From: Intestinimonas sp.
GTDB taxonomy: Bacteria > Bacillota > Clostridia > Oscillospirales > Oscillospiraceae
DNA length: 64,000 bases
Assembly: GCA_022653075.1 (NCBI GenBank)
Contig: JALCSB010000006.1
Coordinates: 1-64,000 of the forward strand
Direction: 5' to 3'
Part shown: positions 1 through 9,468 of the stretch, piece by piece
Numbering within the stretch: the first letter of the stretch is position 1
How the letters are laid out: each line of letters opens with the position of its first letter
Notes under the pieces: generated by a model
What the model was told of the DNA's origin: nothing
Database searches by the model: none
The model's input: the letters and a program-made list of their open reading frames with translations, nothing else
Program-made: the position numbers and the translations under genes

Positions 1-10
1 CCTAAACATG

Positions 11-42
11 CTAAAAAGACCGGCTTTCACCGGCCTTTTTAG
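11..42 (-). terminator. Rho-independent terminator of tRNA-Ala
   Basis: Read on the minus strand, a GC-rich stem (CCGG paired across a short GTGAAAG-type loop, extended by flanking A and T tracts) is followed by a run of T. It lies 8 bases beyond the tRNA 3' end, so it most likely ends that transcript. Confidence 0.8.
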
Positions 43-50
43 ACAAATTG

Positions 51-126
<76 letters not shown>

Positions 127-186
127 ACATCTTGTTATTGATCTGTATACGTGCCCAATATATGTAACTTTCTTTACCGGACGAAA

Positions 187-218
187 AGTATAGTAGCACA
201 GAAGAAGAATTTTGTCAA
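187..218 (-). promoter_or_regulatory. Promoter of tRNA-Ala
   Basis: On the minus strand a perfect TTGACA -35 box (213-218) is followed by overlapping -10 candidates: TACTAT at 190-195 (17-bp spacer) and TATACT at 187-192 (20-bp spacer). This would start transcription about 55 bases before the mature tRNA. Confidence 0.7.
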
Positions 219-326
219 CATGATTTTTTAAAAATGCGCAGGAAATTAAGCAAATGTAACATACAGCATGAAAACCGTGAAAGGGAGGGAGACGGGGGGA
301 AATCAGGCATTTTCTTCGTGTATTGG

Positions 327-355
327 TTGAGATTTGGTCCATGATGTGGTAAACT
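327..355 (+). promoter_or_regulatory. Promoter of the ddl-murF operon
   Basis: TTGAGA (327-332), a 17-bp spacer and TAAACT (350-355), with TGG just before the -10 box as an extended -10. It lies about 75 bases upstream of the ddl start. Stretch 127-430 holds no gene, only this promoter and the divergent tRNA promoter. Confidence 0.6.
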
Positions 356-430
356 AATAATTCAGTCCTGCCGTCCTCCATTCACAGTGGTACGACGGAT
401 GCCGTGATTTGCTCTGAGAGGAGTTTTTGA

Positions 431-1492
431 ATGATGAAAATCGTAGTACTGGCAGGTGGTCTGAGCCCGGAGCGCATGGTTTCCTTGTCTTCCGGCACAA
501 AGATTACCGAAGCGCTGCGGGCGTGCGGGCATGAGGTAGCTCTGGTCGATCTGTTTTTTGGTTTGGAAAACTGGGACGGGACGCCAGAGGATCTGTATCA
601 CGCACCCATCCCAGATGCCTGGAGAAAGGTAGGGCATATGGCGCCCGATCTTTCCGAGGTGCAGAAAAGCCGGAAATGGAGAGGAAAAAGCCAGTTTGGT
701 CCCGGTGTGCTGGAACTGTGCGCTGGCGCGGATGTGGCGTTTCTCGCGCTGCACGGGAGCTGTGGCGAAGACGGCCGAGTCCAGGCTGCGCTGGATTTGA
801 TGGGTGTACCCTATACTGGATCCGGATATTTAGGCAGCGCCATCGCCATGGATAAGAATCTGACCAAACAACTGGTGCGGTCCCAGACCGATGTGCATAC
901 ACCCCGATGGCGGGTGGTAACCTATTCGGTAGAAGATGTAGAACGACTGACCGGGGAACTGGATCTGCCCGCTGTCGTAAAGCCGACGGATAACGGCTCT
1001 TCTATCGGTGTGTCCATTGCCCATAACCGGGCTGAGCTTCGCGCCGCGCTGAAGACCGGCCTGCATTTTGGCGGGAAGGTCATTGTGGAGCAGTATGTCA
1101 AAGGGCGGGAGATCCAGGTGGGCGTTTTGGAGGACAGGGCGTTACCGTCTATTGAGATTATTCCTAAGACAGGCTTCTATGATTATGAAAATAAATATCA
1201 GCCAGGTGCGGCGCTGGAGGTGTGTCCGGCTCCGGTGGAACCGGAGATGGAGCAGCTTCTGGAAAAGAATGCCCTTTCCGTACATCGGCTGCTGGGCTTA
1301 AGCGTATATTCCCGCAGTGACTTTATCCTAACGGAGGACGGCACACCCTGGTTTTTGGAAATCAACACACTGCCCGGCATGACGCCTACCAGCTTGGTGC
1401 CGCAGGAGGCCGCCGCGGTGGGGGTGGACTATCCCACCCTGTGTGAGCGGATCCTTACGGCGTCAATACAGGTACGTAGACAAGGGAGGTAA
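431..1492 (+). CDS. ddl: D-alanine--D-alanine ligase
   Basis: Cytoplasmic ATP-grasp ligase that joins two D-alanines for peptidoglycan precursors. The 353 residues match the usual family length. Visible motifs are LHGS at 107-110 in the N-terminal domain, the ATP-grasp stretch KPTDNGSSIGVS at 184-195, the omega-loop FYDYENKY at 249-256 and the metal/ATP site FLEINTLPGMT at 308-318. The Tyr in the omega loop is typical of true D-Ala-D-Ala ligases, whereas D-Ala-D-Lac (VanA-type) enzymes differ there, so no glycopeptide resistance is implied. GAGAGGAG lies just upstream of the ATG. A second ATG follows immediately, so the start is uncertain by one codon. murF begins 6 bases after the stop and uses the product directly. 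Confidence 0.97.
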   Translation: MMKIVVLAGGLSPERMVSLSSGTKITEALRACGHEVALVDLFFGLENWDGTPEDLYHAPIPDAWRKVGHMAPDLSEVQKSRKWRGKSQFGPGVLELCAGADVAFLALHGSCGEDGRVQAALDLMGVPYTGSGYLGSAIAMDKNLTKQLVRSQTDVHTPRWRVVTYSVEDVERLTGELDLPAVVKPTDNGSSIGVSIAHNRAELRAALKTGLHFGGKVIVEQYVKGREIQVGVLEDRALPSIEIIPKTGFYDYENKYQPGAALEVCPAPVEPEMEQLLEKNALSVHRLLGLSVYSRSDFILTEDGTPWFLEINTLPGMTPTSLVPQEAAAVGVDYPTLCERILTASIQVRRQGR

Positions 1493-1498
1493 CAGCGT

Positions 1499-2890
1499 AT
1501 GGAACCCATTACCGTGCGGGAAATTATCGACGCAGTGGGTGGCAAGCTACTCTCCGGCGATGGATTGCTGGATATGACGGTGACGCATGTGTTCACCGAC
1601 AGCCGCAAGCCCGACCTGGGCGCGCTGTTTATCCCGCTGACGGGTGAGCAGTTTGACGGGCATGCCTTCATTGCTGACGCGCTTCAGGCCGGCGCCGCCG
1701 GCTGCTTTACCGCGCGAGAGCGGGATTCCTATCTGCCGGGTAAATTTTATATTAAGGTTGGCAGTACGCTGAAGGCTCTGCGCGACTTGGCCCGTTTTTA
1801 CAAGCAGAGATTCCACATCCCGTTTATCGCCATTACCGGAAGCGTGGGCAAGACCACGACCAAAGATATGGTGGCGGCGGTGTTAGGAGAAAAATTTAAG
1901 GTACTGAAAACCGAGGGGAATTTCAACAACGAAATCGGGCTGCCCCTTACCTTGCTGCACTTGGACAAGACCCACCAGATCTGCGTGCTGGAGATGGGCA
2001 TGAACCATTTTGGCGAGATCGACTATTTGAGCAGTATTGCGGAGCCGGATGTGGCGATTCTGACTAATATCGGCGACGCCCACATTGAAAATCTGGGCAG
2101 CCGGGAGAATATACTGAAGGCAAAATGTGAAATTTTTGCCCATTTGAACCCTAACGGCCTGGTGGTGCTCAACGGAGATGATCCGATGCTGGCCCCGCTG
2201 GCAAAGCAGCTGTCCTTCCGCACGGTGAAGTGCGGATTGGGAGCGGAGAACAGCTACCGTGCGTCTGCCGTGGAGACAGATTCCACTGGCTTCATCCGCT
2301 GCGATGTGACGGGGCCGGAAGGGACCTTACCGGTGGAAATCCGCGCCCTGGGCAGCCATATGATCTACCCCACACTTATCGCGGCTGCCGTGGCAGAGCA
2401 TTTCGGCATGACCGGCGAAGAGATTGCCCGCGGCGTTTTGCAATTTGCCCCTACCAGGATGCGCATGAATATCGTGCGCCGAGGAAACGGCATTACTATT
2501 TTAGATGACGCCTATAATGCCAATCCGCAGTCCATGCGGGCGGCGGTGGAGGTGCTGGCCCAAACCAATGACGGCTACAAGATCGCCGTGCTGGGCGATA
2601 TGTTTGAGCTGGGTCCGTTTGCACCCACGCTCCATGCCAGTGTGGGAACCTGCGTGGCCAAAGGCGGCATCAACTGTCTGATTGCAGTGGGTGAACTGGC
2701 CCATCACATTTATAACGCCGCCCTGGAAGAAGGCGTGGAAAAAACCTACTGGTGTGCCACCAAGGAGGAAGCCATGCCCGTATTGGAGGAGGAGCTTTGC
2801 CCCAACGCCACCGTGCTGGTCAAGGCGTCACGCGGCATGGCATTTGAAAACCTGGTGGCATATCTGAAACAGATTACGCCGGAACCGTAG
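1499..2890 (+). CDS. murF: UDP-N-acetylmuramoyl-tripeptide--D-alanyl-D-alanine ligase
   Basis: Mur ligase that adds the D-Ala-D-Ala dipeptide made by Ddl to UDP-MurNAc-tripeptide, the last cytoplasmic step of precursor synthesis. Its 463 residues are normal for the family. The three Mur domains are recognisable: an N-terminal UDP-binding part with TDSR near 33-36, the central ATPase with the P-loop GSVGKTTTKD at about 114-123 followed by EGNFNNEIGLPLTLL, and the C-terminal domain after ILDDAYNANPQSM. GGGAGG lies just ahead of the ATG. It follows ddl with only a 6-base gap, so the two are cotranscribed and functionally consecutive. Confidence 0.97.
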   Translation: MEPITVREIIDAVGGKLLSGDGLLDMTVTHVFTDSRKPDLGALFIPLTGEQFDGHAFIADALQAGAAGCFTARERDSYLPGKFYIKVGSTLKALRDLARFYKQRFHIPFIAITGSVGKTTTKDMVAAVLGEKFKVLKTEGNFNNEIGLPLTLLHLDKTHQICVLEMGMNHFGEIDYLSSIAEPDVAILTNIGDAHIENLGSRENILKAKCEIFAHLNPNGLVVLNGDDPMLAPLAKQLSFRTVKCGLGAENSYRASAVETDSTGFIRCDVTGPEGTLPVEIRALGSHMIYPTLIAAAVAEHFGMTGEEIARGVLQFAPTRMRMNIVRRGNGITILDDAYNANPQSMRAAVEVLAQTNDGYKIAVLGDMFELGPFAPTLHASVGTCVAKGGINCLIAVGELAHHIYNAALEEGVEKTYWCATKEEAMPVLEEELCPNATVLVKASRGMAFENLVAYLKQITPEP

Positions 2891-2936
2891 CAATACGGGC
2901 GTTGACGGCAGAACAGAGGAGTACACAGGTAAGCGC

Positions 2937-4838
2937 ATGATTGACATTTCCGTATCCAATCTCAGTAAAGAATTCGAAGTTGGCAGTAAGATTTTAAACG
3001 GGGTTACGTTTCAAATCGACTCGGGCGAGCGGGTGGGTCTGCTCGGCAAAAACGGGGCAGGCAAGACCACGCTGTTTCGCATTTTGACAGGGGAACTGGA
3101 CTGTGATGAGGGGCAGGTCACCATTGCCTCCGGAAGGCGTCTGGGGCTCATTTCCCAGATTCCAGTCTATCCGCCGGAGTATACCGTGGAGATGGTTTTA
3201 AACACGGCGTTTAACCGTCTGCAGGATCTGGAGCGGGAGCTGTCCGGACTGACTGTGCGCATGGCGGCGGACCCGGACCCGGATCTGCTCCGGCGGTATG
3301 ACGCCTGCTCCGCCGCATTCGAGTCCGGGGGCGGGTATGATACCGCCACACGGCTAAACAAAGTCGTAAACGGTCTGGATATTCCCCCCGATATGCGCGC
3401 CCGGCTCTTTTCCGAACTTTCCGGCGGAGAAAAGACCCGGGTGAATCTGGCACGCCTGATTTTGGAGGACACCGATATTCTTCTGCTGGACGAGCCGACC
3501 AACCATTTAGACCTGCGGGCCACACAATGGCTGGAGGAATATCTGTCTCATTTTAAAGGTACAGTGCTTGCCATCTCCCATGATCGATATTTTTTGGACC
3601 GGGTGGTAAACCGCATTATAGAACTGGAGGCGGGCCGCCCCCAGTTCTATGCCGGCAATTATAGCTTTTATGTGGAAGAAAAGGAGCGGCGCTATCAGGA
3701 GCAGTTGCGCCGGTATGAAAAGGAGCAGGCCAAGATCGAGCAGCTTCAGGATGCGGCGGACAAAATGCACCTCTGGGCATTTATGGGGGCGGACAAGCTC
3801 CATAAGCGGGCTTTCTCCATGGAAAAGCGTATTGAGCGCCTGCGCAAGACCGATAAACCCCGCAAAGAGCGCAGGCTGGACCTCCGCTTTGGGGAGCAGG
3901 AGTTTCGCGGGGACGAGGTACTCACTATCACCGGCCTGAAAAAGTCCTTTGGTGGCCGGACGCTGTTCGACCATGTGGATCTGGAAGTGACCGGGGGTGA
4001 GCGCATCGCTCTGCTGGGGGACAACGGTACGGGGAAATCCACCTTTCTGAAGCTCATTCTGGATGAAGAGCTGCCCGATGGCGGAAGAATTTATCTGGGG
4101 CCTACTGTGAAAATCGGCTATCTGCCCCAGATAATTCACTTTACCCATCCTGAACGCAGTCTGGTGGACACCATGCTCTATGACCAAAACTGCTCGACCC
4201 AGGAGGCGCGGGACCGACTGGCCGCCTTTAATTTCCGGGGCGAGGATGTGTTTAAACCGGTTTCCGCCCTGTCTGGCGGGGAACAGTCCCGCCTGAGGCT
4301 GTGTATGCTGATGGACTCCAGAATCAACCTGCTTATTTTGGACGAGCCGACCAACCATCTGGACCTGGCTTCGCGGGAGTGGATTGAGGAGGCTGTGGCC
4401 GATTATACAGGGGGCCTGCTGTTCGTTTCCCATGATCGCTACTTTATCCATCAGTTTGCCAATCGCATCTGGATGCTGGAGAACGGACAGATTACCGATT
4501 TTACAGGTACCTTTGCCCAGTTTCAGACCATGCGGGAGAAGAGACCGGCTGCTCCGCAGCCGGCGAAAGCGTCGGAAGAAAAGCCGAAGAAGGAGAAGCC
4601 CAAACGGGCCGGCGGTACCAAGCAATTGGAGAAGAGTGTAGCGGCGGCCGAACGGGAGATATCCCGGGCGGAGGAGCGGATGGATGAGCTAATGCTGGCG
4701 ATTCAGGACGCCGCTTCCGATTATCTGAAGCTCACCGATCTTTACGGGGAACAGAAGGCGCTGGAGGAGGAGATCGCCGCGCTTTATGCCAAGTGGGAGA
4801 GGTTGGCGTCTGAACTGGAGAAAGCCAGAGCGGAGTAA
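2937..4838 (+). CDS. ABC-F family ATP-binding protein
   Basis: Soluble ABC-F protein of 633 residues with two nucleotide-binding domains and no membrane segments. Both domains carry a Walker A (GKNGAGKTT, GDNGTGKST), an LSGGE signature (LSGGEKTRVNLAR, LSGGEQSRLRL) and the ABC-F hallmark Walker B extension DEPTNHLD. The linker between them is rich in charged residues (EKERRYQEQLRRYEKEQ), as in proteins that reach into the ribosomal E site. A Lys/Glu-rich C-terminal tail with a coiled coil (about 545-633) follows, as in Uup/YdiF-type members. The family acts on stalled ribosomes or, in some branches, gives antibiotic resistance. The neighbours (murF, prfA) favour a housekeeping translation factor, but the subfamily cannot be settled by eye. 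Confidence 0.93.
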   Translation: MIDISVSNLSKEFEVGSKILNGVTFQIDSGERVGLLGKNGAGKTTLFRILTGELDCDEGQVTIASGRRLGLISQIPVYPPEYTVEMVLNTAFNRLQDLERELSGLTVRMAADPDPDLLRRYDACSAAFESGGGYDTATRLNKVVNGLDIPPDMRARLFSELSGGEKTRVNLARLILEDTDILLLDEPTNHLDLRATQWLEEYLSHFKGTVLAISHDRYFLDRVVNRIIELEAGRPQFYAGNYSFYVEEKERRYQEQLRRYEKEQAKIEQLQDAADKMHLWAFMGADKLHKRAFSMEKRIERLRKTDKPRKERRLDLRFGEQEFRGDEVLTITGLKKSFGGRTLFDHVDLEVTGGERIALLGDNGTGKSTFLKLILDEELPDGGRIYLGPTVKIGYLPQIIHFTHPERSLVDTMLYDQNCSTQEARDRLAAFNFRGEDVFKPVSALSGGEQSRLRLCMLMDSRINLLILDEPTNHLDLASREWIEEAVADYTGGLLFVSHDRYFIHQFANRIWMLENGQITDFTGTFAQFQTMREKRPAAPQPAKASEEKPKKEKPKRAGGTKQLEKSVAAAEREISRAEERMDELMLAIQDAASDYLKLTDLYGEQKALEEEIAALYAKWERLASELEKARAE

Positions 4839-4905
4839 GGCACGGATCTTTTAGCTTGGGAAACGGCAGGCCCTGCGGACAAAACTGACCGAGCGAGGAT
4901 AGACT

Positions 4906-5976
4906 ATGTTGGAAGAAAAACTTAGGACCCTGGAGGTCCAATACGCGGAACTGGAAGCCCGGCTGGCTGCGCCGGAGACCTACGACGACCCGTCCCTGGT
5001 ATCCCGACTGAATAAAGAGCAGCGGGAACTGGAGCCGGTGGTGGCGGCTTTCCGCTCTTTACGCCGCCGGAGGAAAGACTTAGAGGATGCCCACGCGCTC
5101 ATGTCCGACCCGGAACTGAAGGAGATGGCGCGGGAGGAATTTTCTTCCGCACGGGAGGATATTTCTCAGCTTGAGGAGAAGCTGCGCGTTCTATTGCTAC
5201 CTCGGGACCCCCATGATGGGAAGAACGTCATCGTGGAGATCCGGGCCGGCGTAGGCGGTGAGGAAGCGGCCCTTTTTGCGGGTTCTCTCTACCGTATGTA
5301 TGCGATGTACGCCGAAGGGCGGGGCTGGAAGGTTGAAGTTGCCAGCCAGACTGAGACGGAACTGGGCGGTATGAAGGAGATTTCATTTGTGGTAGAAGGG
5401 GACCGCGTATGGTCGCGGCTCAAATTTGAAAGCGGTGTGCACCGGGTCCAGCGCGTACCCGAGACCGAGTCGGGCGGGCGTATTCACACCTCTACCGCCA
5501 CGGTAGCCGTACTGCCCGAGGTAGACGAAGTGGACTTCAAGCTGGACCCATCCGATGTGGAGATGCAGGTGTTCCGCTCCTCCGGCGCGGGTGGCCAGCA
5601 CGTCAATAAAACGTCCTCCGCCGTACGCCTGATCCACAAGCCCACCGGTATGGTGGTGGAGTGCCAGCAGGAGCGGAGCCAGTTTCAGAACCGGGACCGG
5701 GCCATGAAGATTCTGGCCTCCCGGCTTTACGAGCAGGAGCAGGAAAAGGCAATAAACGCGGTATCCGCCGAGCGGCGCAGCCAGGTCGGCACCGGTATGC
5801 GCAACGAGAGAATCCGCACATATAATTTCCCGCAGGGACGCCTGACTGACCACCGCATTGGGCTGACGCTCTATAAGCTGGAGAGCGTCATGAACGGGGA
5901 TCTGGATGAGATCATCGACGGCCTTGTAACGGCGGACCAGGCGGAACGTCTAAAAAATGCCGGTGAAAACGGCTGA
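4906..5976 (+). CDS. prfA: Peptide chain release factor 1
   Basis: Class I release factor that recognises UAA and UAG and triggers hydrolysis of peptidyl-tRNA. The 356 residues are the normal length. The catalytic GGQ is in SSGAGGQHVNKTSSAVR. The codon-recognition tripeptide is of the RF1 PxT type (RVPETESGGR), not the SPF of RF2. The N-terminal helical domain (1-100) is rich in Glu and Arg, as usual. The start ATG is preceded by AGCGAGGATAG. In many Firmicutes prfA is followed by the methyltransferase gene prmC that modifies the GGQ glutamine. Here it is followed by an 89-aa unknown and sua5 instead. Confidence 0.97.
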   Translation: MLEEKLRTLEVQYAELEARLAAPETYDDPSLVSRLNKEQRELEPVVAAFRSLRRRRKDLEDAHALMSDPELKEMAREEFSSAREDISQLEEKLRVLLLPRDPHDGKNVIVEIRAGVGGEEAALFAGSLYRMYAMYAEGRGWKVEVASQTETELGGMKEISFVVEGDRVWSRLKFESGVHRVQRVPETESGGRIHTSTATVAVLPEVDEVDFKLDPSDVEMQVFRSSGAGGQHVNKTSSAVRLIHKPTGMVVECQQERSQFQNRDRAMKILASRLYEQEQEKAINAVSAERRSQVGTGMRNERIRTYNFPQGRLTDHRIGLTLYKLESVMNGDLDEIIDGLVTADQAERLKNAGENG

Positions 5977-6004
5977 TGGCTGATATGGAAAGGAGAACGA
6001 TTTT

Positions 6005-6274
6005 ATGGAACTGTGCATCCATTTTACAAAGCTGCCCGAGGGTATGGAGTTGGATGATCTGAAGGCAGGACTGGACCTGATTCTGGAGGAGAGCGGCTGG
6101 CTTACGGGGTCCGGGCAGGGGCCGTCGGGTGGTTTTGTGGAGCTGGAGCTGGAAGACGAGCGGCTGAACCCGAAATACGGAATTATGGCCGTTAAAAACT
6201 ACCTGCAAAAGGGGAAATTTTTTCCGGATACCACCATTGAACTGGCCGGGATGCCCGTGGGTATTTATGAGTGA
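6005..6274 (+). CDS. Small acidic protein of unknown function
   Basis: An 89-residue protein I do not recognise. It has a strong ribosome site (GGAAAGGAG) 8 bases before the ATG and sits between prfA and sua5 with short gaps, so it is translated as part of the operon. It is acidic in the middle (ELELEDERLNPK) and contains no membrane segment, signal peptide or cysteine pair. The N-terminal half could form a helix (MELDDLKAGLDLILEESGW). A conserved-looking C-terminal stretch GIMAVKNYLQKGKFFPD suggests a folded domain. The position hints at a translation- or tRNA-modification-related role, but that is guesswork. Confidence 0.75.
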   Translation: MELCIHFTKLPEGMELDDLKAGLDLILEESGWLTGSGQGPSGGFVELELEDERLNPKYGIMAVKNYLQKGKFFPDTTIELAGMPVGIYE

Positions 6275-6300
6275 ACCATTTTGAAATCAGGTGAATCGAC

Positions 6301-7320
6301 TTGAAAACACAATGCTTTACGCCTGCGGAAATCGCCCCGGCCGCCGAGATTCTGCGGCGGGGGGGACTTTTGGCGATTCCCACGGAAACGGTATACGGCT
6401 TAGGGGCCGACGGTCTGGACCCTGTGGCCGTGACCCATATTTTTGAGGCCAAGGGCCGCCCCCAGGATAATCCGCTGATTCTTCATGTCCCGTCTGCGGA
6501 CTGGCTGACGCGGTACTGTGAGGATATTCCGGATACAGCCTATGTTCTGACCCGGCGGTTCTGGCCCGGTCCGCTGACGATAATTTTGAAGCATAAGCCG
6601 CTGATCCCCGATGTGGTGACGGCGGGCCTGCCCACAGTGGGCATGCGCTGCCCCGCCCACCCGGTGACCCGGGCTATTATCGAGAGGGCCGACCGGCCTG
6701 TGGCGGCTCCGTCCGCCAATACCTCCGGCAAGCCAAGCCCTACCACGGCCCGGCATGTGCTGGACGACATGGACGGCAAGATTGATGGTGTGATGGACGG
6801 CGGACCCTGCTCCGTGGGCGTGGAGTCCACCATTGTAGACCTTACCGTGACGCCGCCCCGTCTGCTGCGGCCTGGCGGCGTCACGTTGGAGCAGCTCCGG
6901 GACGTGCTTGGCGCGGTGGAGGTGGACCCGGCGGTGACCCGCCTCATGTCACCCGGAGAAAAGCCGCGGGCGCCCGGCATGAAATACCGCCACTATGCGC
7001 CCAACGCGCCGGTCACGGTAGTAAAGGGGGACCCGGAGGAGACCGCGCGGTATATCGCGTGTGCGTCGGACCAGGGCAGCGGCATTATCTGCTTTGACGA
7101 ATTCCAGCCGCTTTTTCCAGGCAGGGTGGTGGAGACTATTGGCTCCGCCGACGATGAGGCCGCGCAGGCCCGGCATGTGTTCGACGCGCTGCGGGCGTTC
7201 GACAGCACGCATGTGAAGCAGATCTGGTCCCAATGTCCGCCGGACGAGGGAATTGGCTTGGCGGTGGCGAACCGGCTGAACAAAGCGGCCGGTTTTCATA
7301 TCATTCATCTGAAAAAGTGA
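6301..7320 (+). CDS. sua5: L-threonylcarbamoyladenylate synthase (Sua5/YwlC type)
   Basis: Makes threonylcarbamoyl-AMP from threonine, bicarbonate and ATP, the first step of t6A37 modification of ANN-decoding tRNAs. The 339 residues contain the N-terminal YrdC domain (IPTETVYGLGADG, FEAKGRPQDNPLILH, PSANTSGKPSPT), a linker with the typical PGMKYRHYAPN, and the C-terminal Sua5 domain, so it is the long two-domain form and not TsaC. It begins with TTG. A weak CAGGTG lies 6 bases upstream, and no better in-frame start precedes the conserved N-terminus. coaE follows after a 94-base gap. Confidence 0.95.
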   Translation: MKTQCFTPAEIAPAAEILRRGGLLAIPTETVYGLGADGLDPVAVTHIFEAKGRPQDNPLILHVPSADWLTRYCEDIPDTAYVLTRRFWPGPLTIILKHKPLIPDVVTAGLPTVGMRCPAHPVTRAIIERADRPVAAPSANTSGKPSPTTARHVLDDMDGKIDGVMDGGPCSVGVESTIVDLTVTPPRLLRPGGVTLEQLRDVLGAVEVDPAVTRLMSPGEKPRAPGMKYRHYAPNAPVTVVKGDPEETARYIACASDQGSGIICFDEFQPLFPGRVVETIGSADDEAAQARHVFDALRAFDSTHVKQIWSQCPPDEGIGLAVANRLNKAAGFHIIHLKK

Positions 7321-7414
7321 CAAGAAGCACTGGACGAAAAAGGAAAAAAGCGGTACCATAATTCCACCGCGGGCCTCACTAAGGTGCGGACATGGTGCAA
7401 AAGGAGAGACGACC

Positions 7415-8014
7415 ATGAAGCTCATCGGCATCACCGGACCTACCGGCGCGGGAAAGACCACGGCTCTGCAGGCCCTAATTGATTTAGGCGCCCTGATTAT
7501 CGATGCTGACGCGGTTTATCATGAACTGCTTACACGGAATGCCGCCCTGCGGGATGAACTGACCACACGCTTCGGGAATGTGTTTGCGCCGGACGGTGGA
7601 CTGGACCGGCAGAAGCTGGGCAACGTGGTATTTGGTGACCCGGCGGCACTCCGGGATCTGGACGCGATTGCTCACCGCTATGTGTTGGAGGAAATCGAAC
7701 GCCGGGCGGCGCAGGCCGAAGCGGAAGGGCGCCCGGCCGTGGCTGTGGATGCCATTGCTCTCATTGAAAGCGGGCTTGCCGGCCGGTGCGATCTTGTTGT
7801 GGGCGTAATCGCCCCGGCCGAGGTGCGCGTGCGCCGGATCATGGCACGTGAGGGCATTTCAGAGGCATATGCCAGAAAACGGATTTCTGCCCAAAAGGGT
7901 GAAGAGTTTTTTCGGGCACACTGTGACTGTATTCTGGAGAACAACGCAGACGATACGCCGGAGGCATTTGCCCTTCGCGCGCACGCCGTATTTCAGCGTC
8001 TGATTGAACAATGA
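7415..8014 (+). CDS. coaE: Dephospho-CoA kinase
   Basis: Catalyses the last step of CoA synthesis, phosphorylating the 3'-OH of dephospho-CoA. The P-loop GPTGAGKTT is at residues 8-16, followed by the family motif IIDADAVYHEL. The LID region contains REGISEAYARKRISAQ and the C-terminus FFRAHCDCILENNAD, as in other CoaE proteins. The 199 residues are standard. An AAGGAGAG ribosome site precedes the ATG. CoaBC, CoaX and a pantothenate transporter component occur about 40 kb away in this window, so most of the CoA route is represented. Confidence 0.96.
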   Translation: MKLIGITGPTGAGKTTALQALIDLGALIIDADAVYHELLTRNAALRDELTTRFGNVFAPDGGLDRQKLGNVVFGDPAALRDLDAIAHRYVLEEIERRAAQAEAEGRPAVAVDAIALIESGLAGRCDLVVGVIAPAEVRVRRIMAREGISEAYARKRISAQKGEEFFRAHCDCILENNADDTPEAFALRAHAVFQRLIEQ

Positions 8015-8031
8015 CATGGGAGGAAACCTGA

Positions 8032-9450
8032 ATGGAAGAAGCCAAGAAGAAGAGCGCCGGCGATCTGCGCCGGGAAGCGCTGCGGTACGACCAGAAAAAC
8101 GGTTATGACCGGCTAAGTGCCGGCGACGAGGCCGCAATGAGGACATACTGTGAGGCGTATAAGAAATTTTTGGATGACAGCAAAACGGAGCGAGAGGCCG
8201 TGGTCAGTGCTGTGGCACTGGCGGAGGCAAGGGGCTTTCGGCCGTTTACCCGCGGTAAGGCACTGAACGCCGGCGATAAGGTTTACCGGGTCAACCGGGG
8301 GAAAGCCCTCATGCTGGCGGTCATCGGCGCCGAGCCGCTGAGCGCGGGTGTCAATCTCTGTGCCGCCCATATCGACTCACCACGGCTGGATCTGAAGCAG
8401 AAGCCGCTGTACGAGGACACCGAGCTGGCGTTTTTCAAAACTCATTACTATGGTGGCCTCCGGAAATACCAATGGGTTACCATTCCGCTGGAGCTTCACG
8501 GCATTATTGTGCTGAAGGACGGCTCCCAGATTACGGTGGCACTGGGCGCGGGCGCGGGTGACCCGCTGTTTACGATTGACGACCTGTTGCCTCACCTGGG
8601 CACAGAGCAGAGCAAAAAACCCTTGAGCGAGGCCATCCCCGGCGAGAGTCTCAATGTGCTCGTCGGCAGCCGTCCCTTTAAGGACGACGAGGGGTCTGAG
8701 CGGGTAAAACTGGCCATCCTGGACCTGCTGAATGAGAAATACGGCATTGTGGAGGAGGACTTTATCTCGGCCGAGCTGTGTGCCGTGCCCGCCTTCCGCG
8801 CTTGCGACATCGGATTCGACCGCTCTCTGATCGGTTCTTACGGCCATGACGATCGAGTTTGCGCCTACGCCTCTTTGGCAGCGCTTTTGGACTGCTCACC
8901 GGCCCGAACGGCCGTGTGCATTCTGGCGGACAAGGAGGAGATCGGCTCTGAAGGTGTTTCCGGGATGAAATCCGCGGCCTTCGATACCTTTATGAGCGAC
9001 CTGTGCGAAACTCAGCACACCCCTCTAAAGGTTTGCTATGAGCACTCTCTGTGCATGTCGGCCGATGTAACGGCGGCATATGACCCCAATTTCCCAGATG
9101 TCTTTGAAAAGCGCAACAGCGCTCTTGTAAACTATGGCCTGGGCCTGTGCAAGTACACCGGCGCCCGCGGCAAGAGCGGTGCTTCCGATGCTTCCGCCGA
9201 ACTGGTGGCCAAGATCCGCCGCATTTTGGATGATGCCGATGTGGTGTGGCAAATGGCTGAACTGGGCAAGGTAGATGCTGGCGGTGGCGGTACCGTGGCG
9301 GTTTATATGGCCGAACGGGATATTGATACGCTGGACGCGGGCGTCCCGGTCCTGTCCATGCACGCTCCTTTTGAAACAGTGTCCAAACTGGACTGCTATA
9401 TGACATATAAGGGCATGAAAGCGGTCTACGAAGCAAAAGAAGAAAAGTGA
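8032..9450 (+). CDS. M18 family aminopeptidase
   Basis: Zinc-dependent cytoplasmic aminopeptidase of 472 residues that removes N-terminal amino acids from peptides. Metal- and substrate-site motifs of the M18 family are visible: AAHIDSPRLDLK (metal His and Asp), HYYGGLRKYQW, SYGHDDRVCAY (bridging Asp), DKEEIGSEG (catalytic Glu pair) and the C-terminal SMHAPFE with the last metal His. A GGGAGGAAAC ribosome site precedes the ATG and the gene starts 17 bases after coaE. It is the last gene before a strong terminator. In a peptide-fermenting cell it would release free amino acids, lysine included, from imported peptides, though that link is only inferred. Confidence 0.93.
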   Translation: MEEAKKKSAGDLRREALRYDQKNGYDRLSAGDEAAMRTYCEAYKKFLDDSKTEREAVVSAVALAEARGFRPFTRGKALNAGDKVYRVNRGKALMLAVIGAEPLSAGVNLCAAHIDSPRLDLKQKPLYEDTELAFFKTHYYGGLRKYQWVTIPLELHGIIVLKDGSQITVALGAGAGDPLFTIDDLLPHLGTEQSKKPLSEAIPGESLNVLVGSRPFKDDEGSERVKLAILDLLNEKYGIVEEDFISAELCAVPAFRACDIGFDRSLIGSYGHDDRVCAYASLAALLDCSPARTAVCILADKEEIGSEGVSGMKSAAFDTFMSDLCETQHTPLKVCYEHSLCMSADVTAAYDPNFPDVFEKRNSALVNYGLGLCKYTGARGKSGASDASAELVAKIRRILDDADVVWQMAELGKVDAGGGGTVAVYMAERDIDTLDAGVPVLSMHAPFETVSKLDCYMTYKGMKAVYEAKEEK

Positions 9451-9468
9451 GATTGGTGCCCCTGTCCT

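Noticed and set aside
431-1492. Ddl as a glycopeptide-resistance ligase
   Set aside because: The omega-loop Tyr and the murF neighbour indicate the normal D-Ala-D-Ala enzyme.
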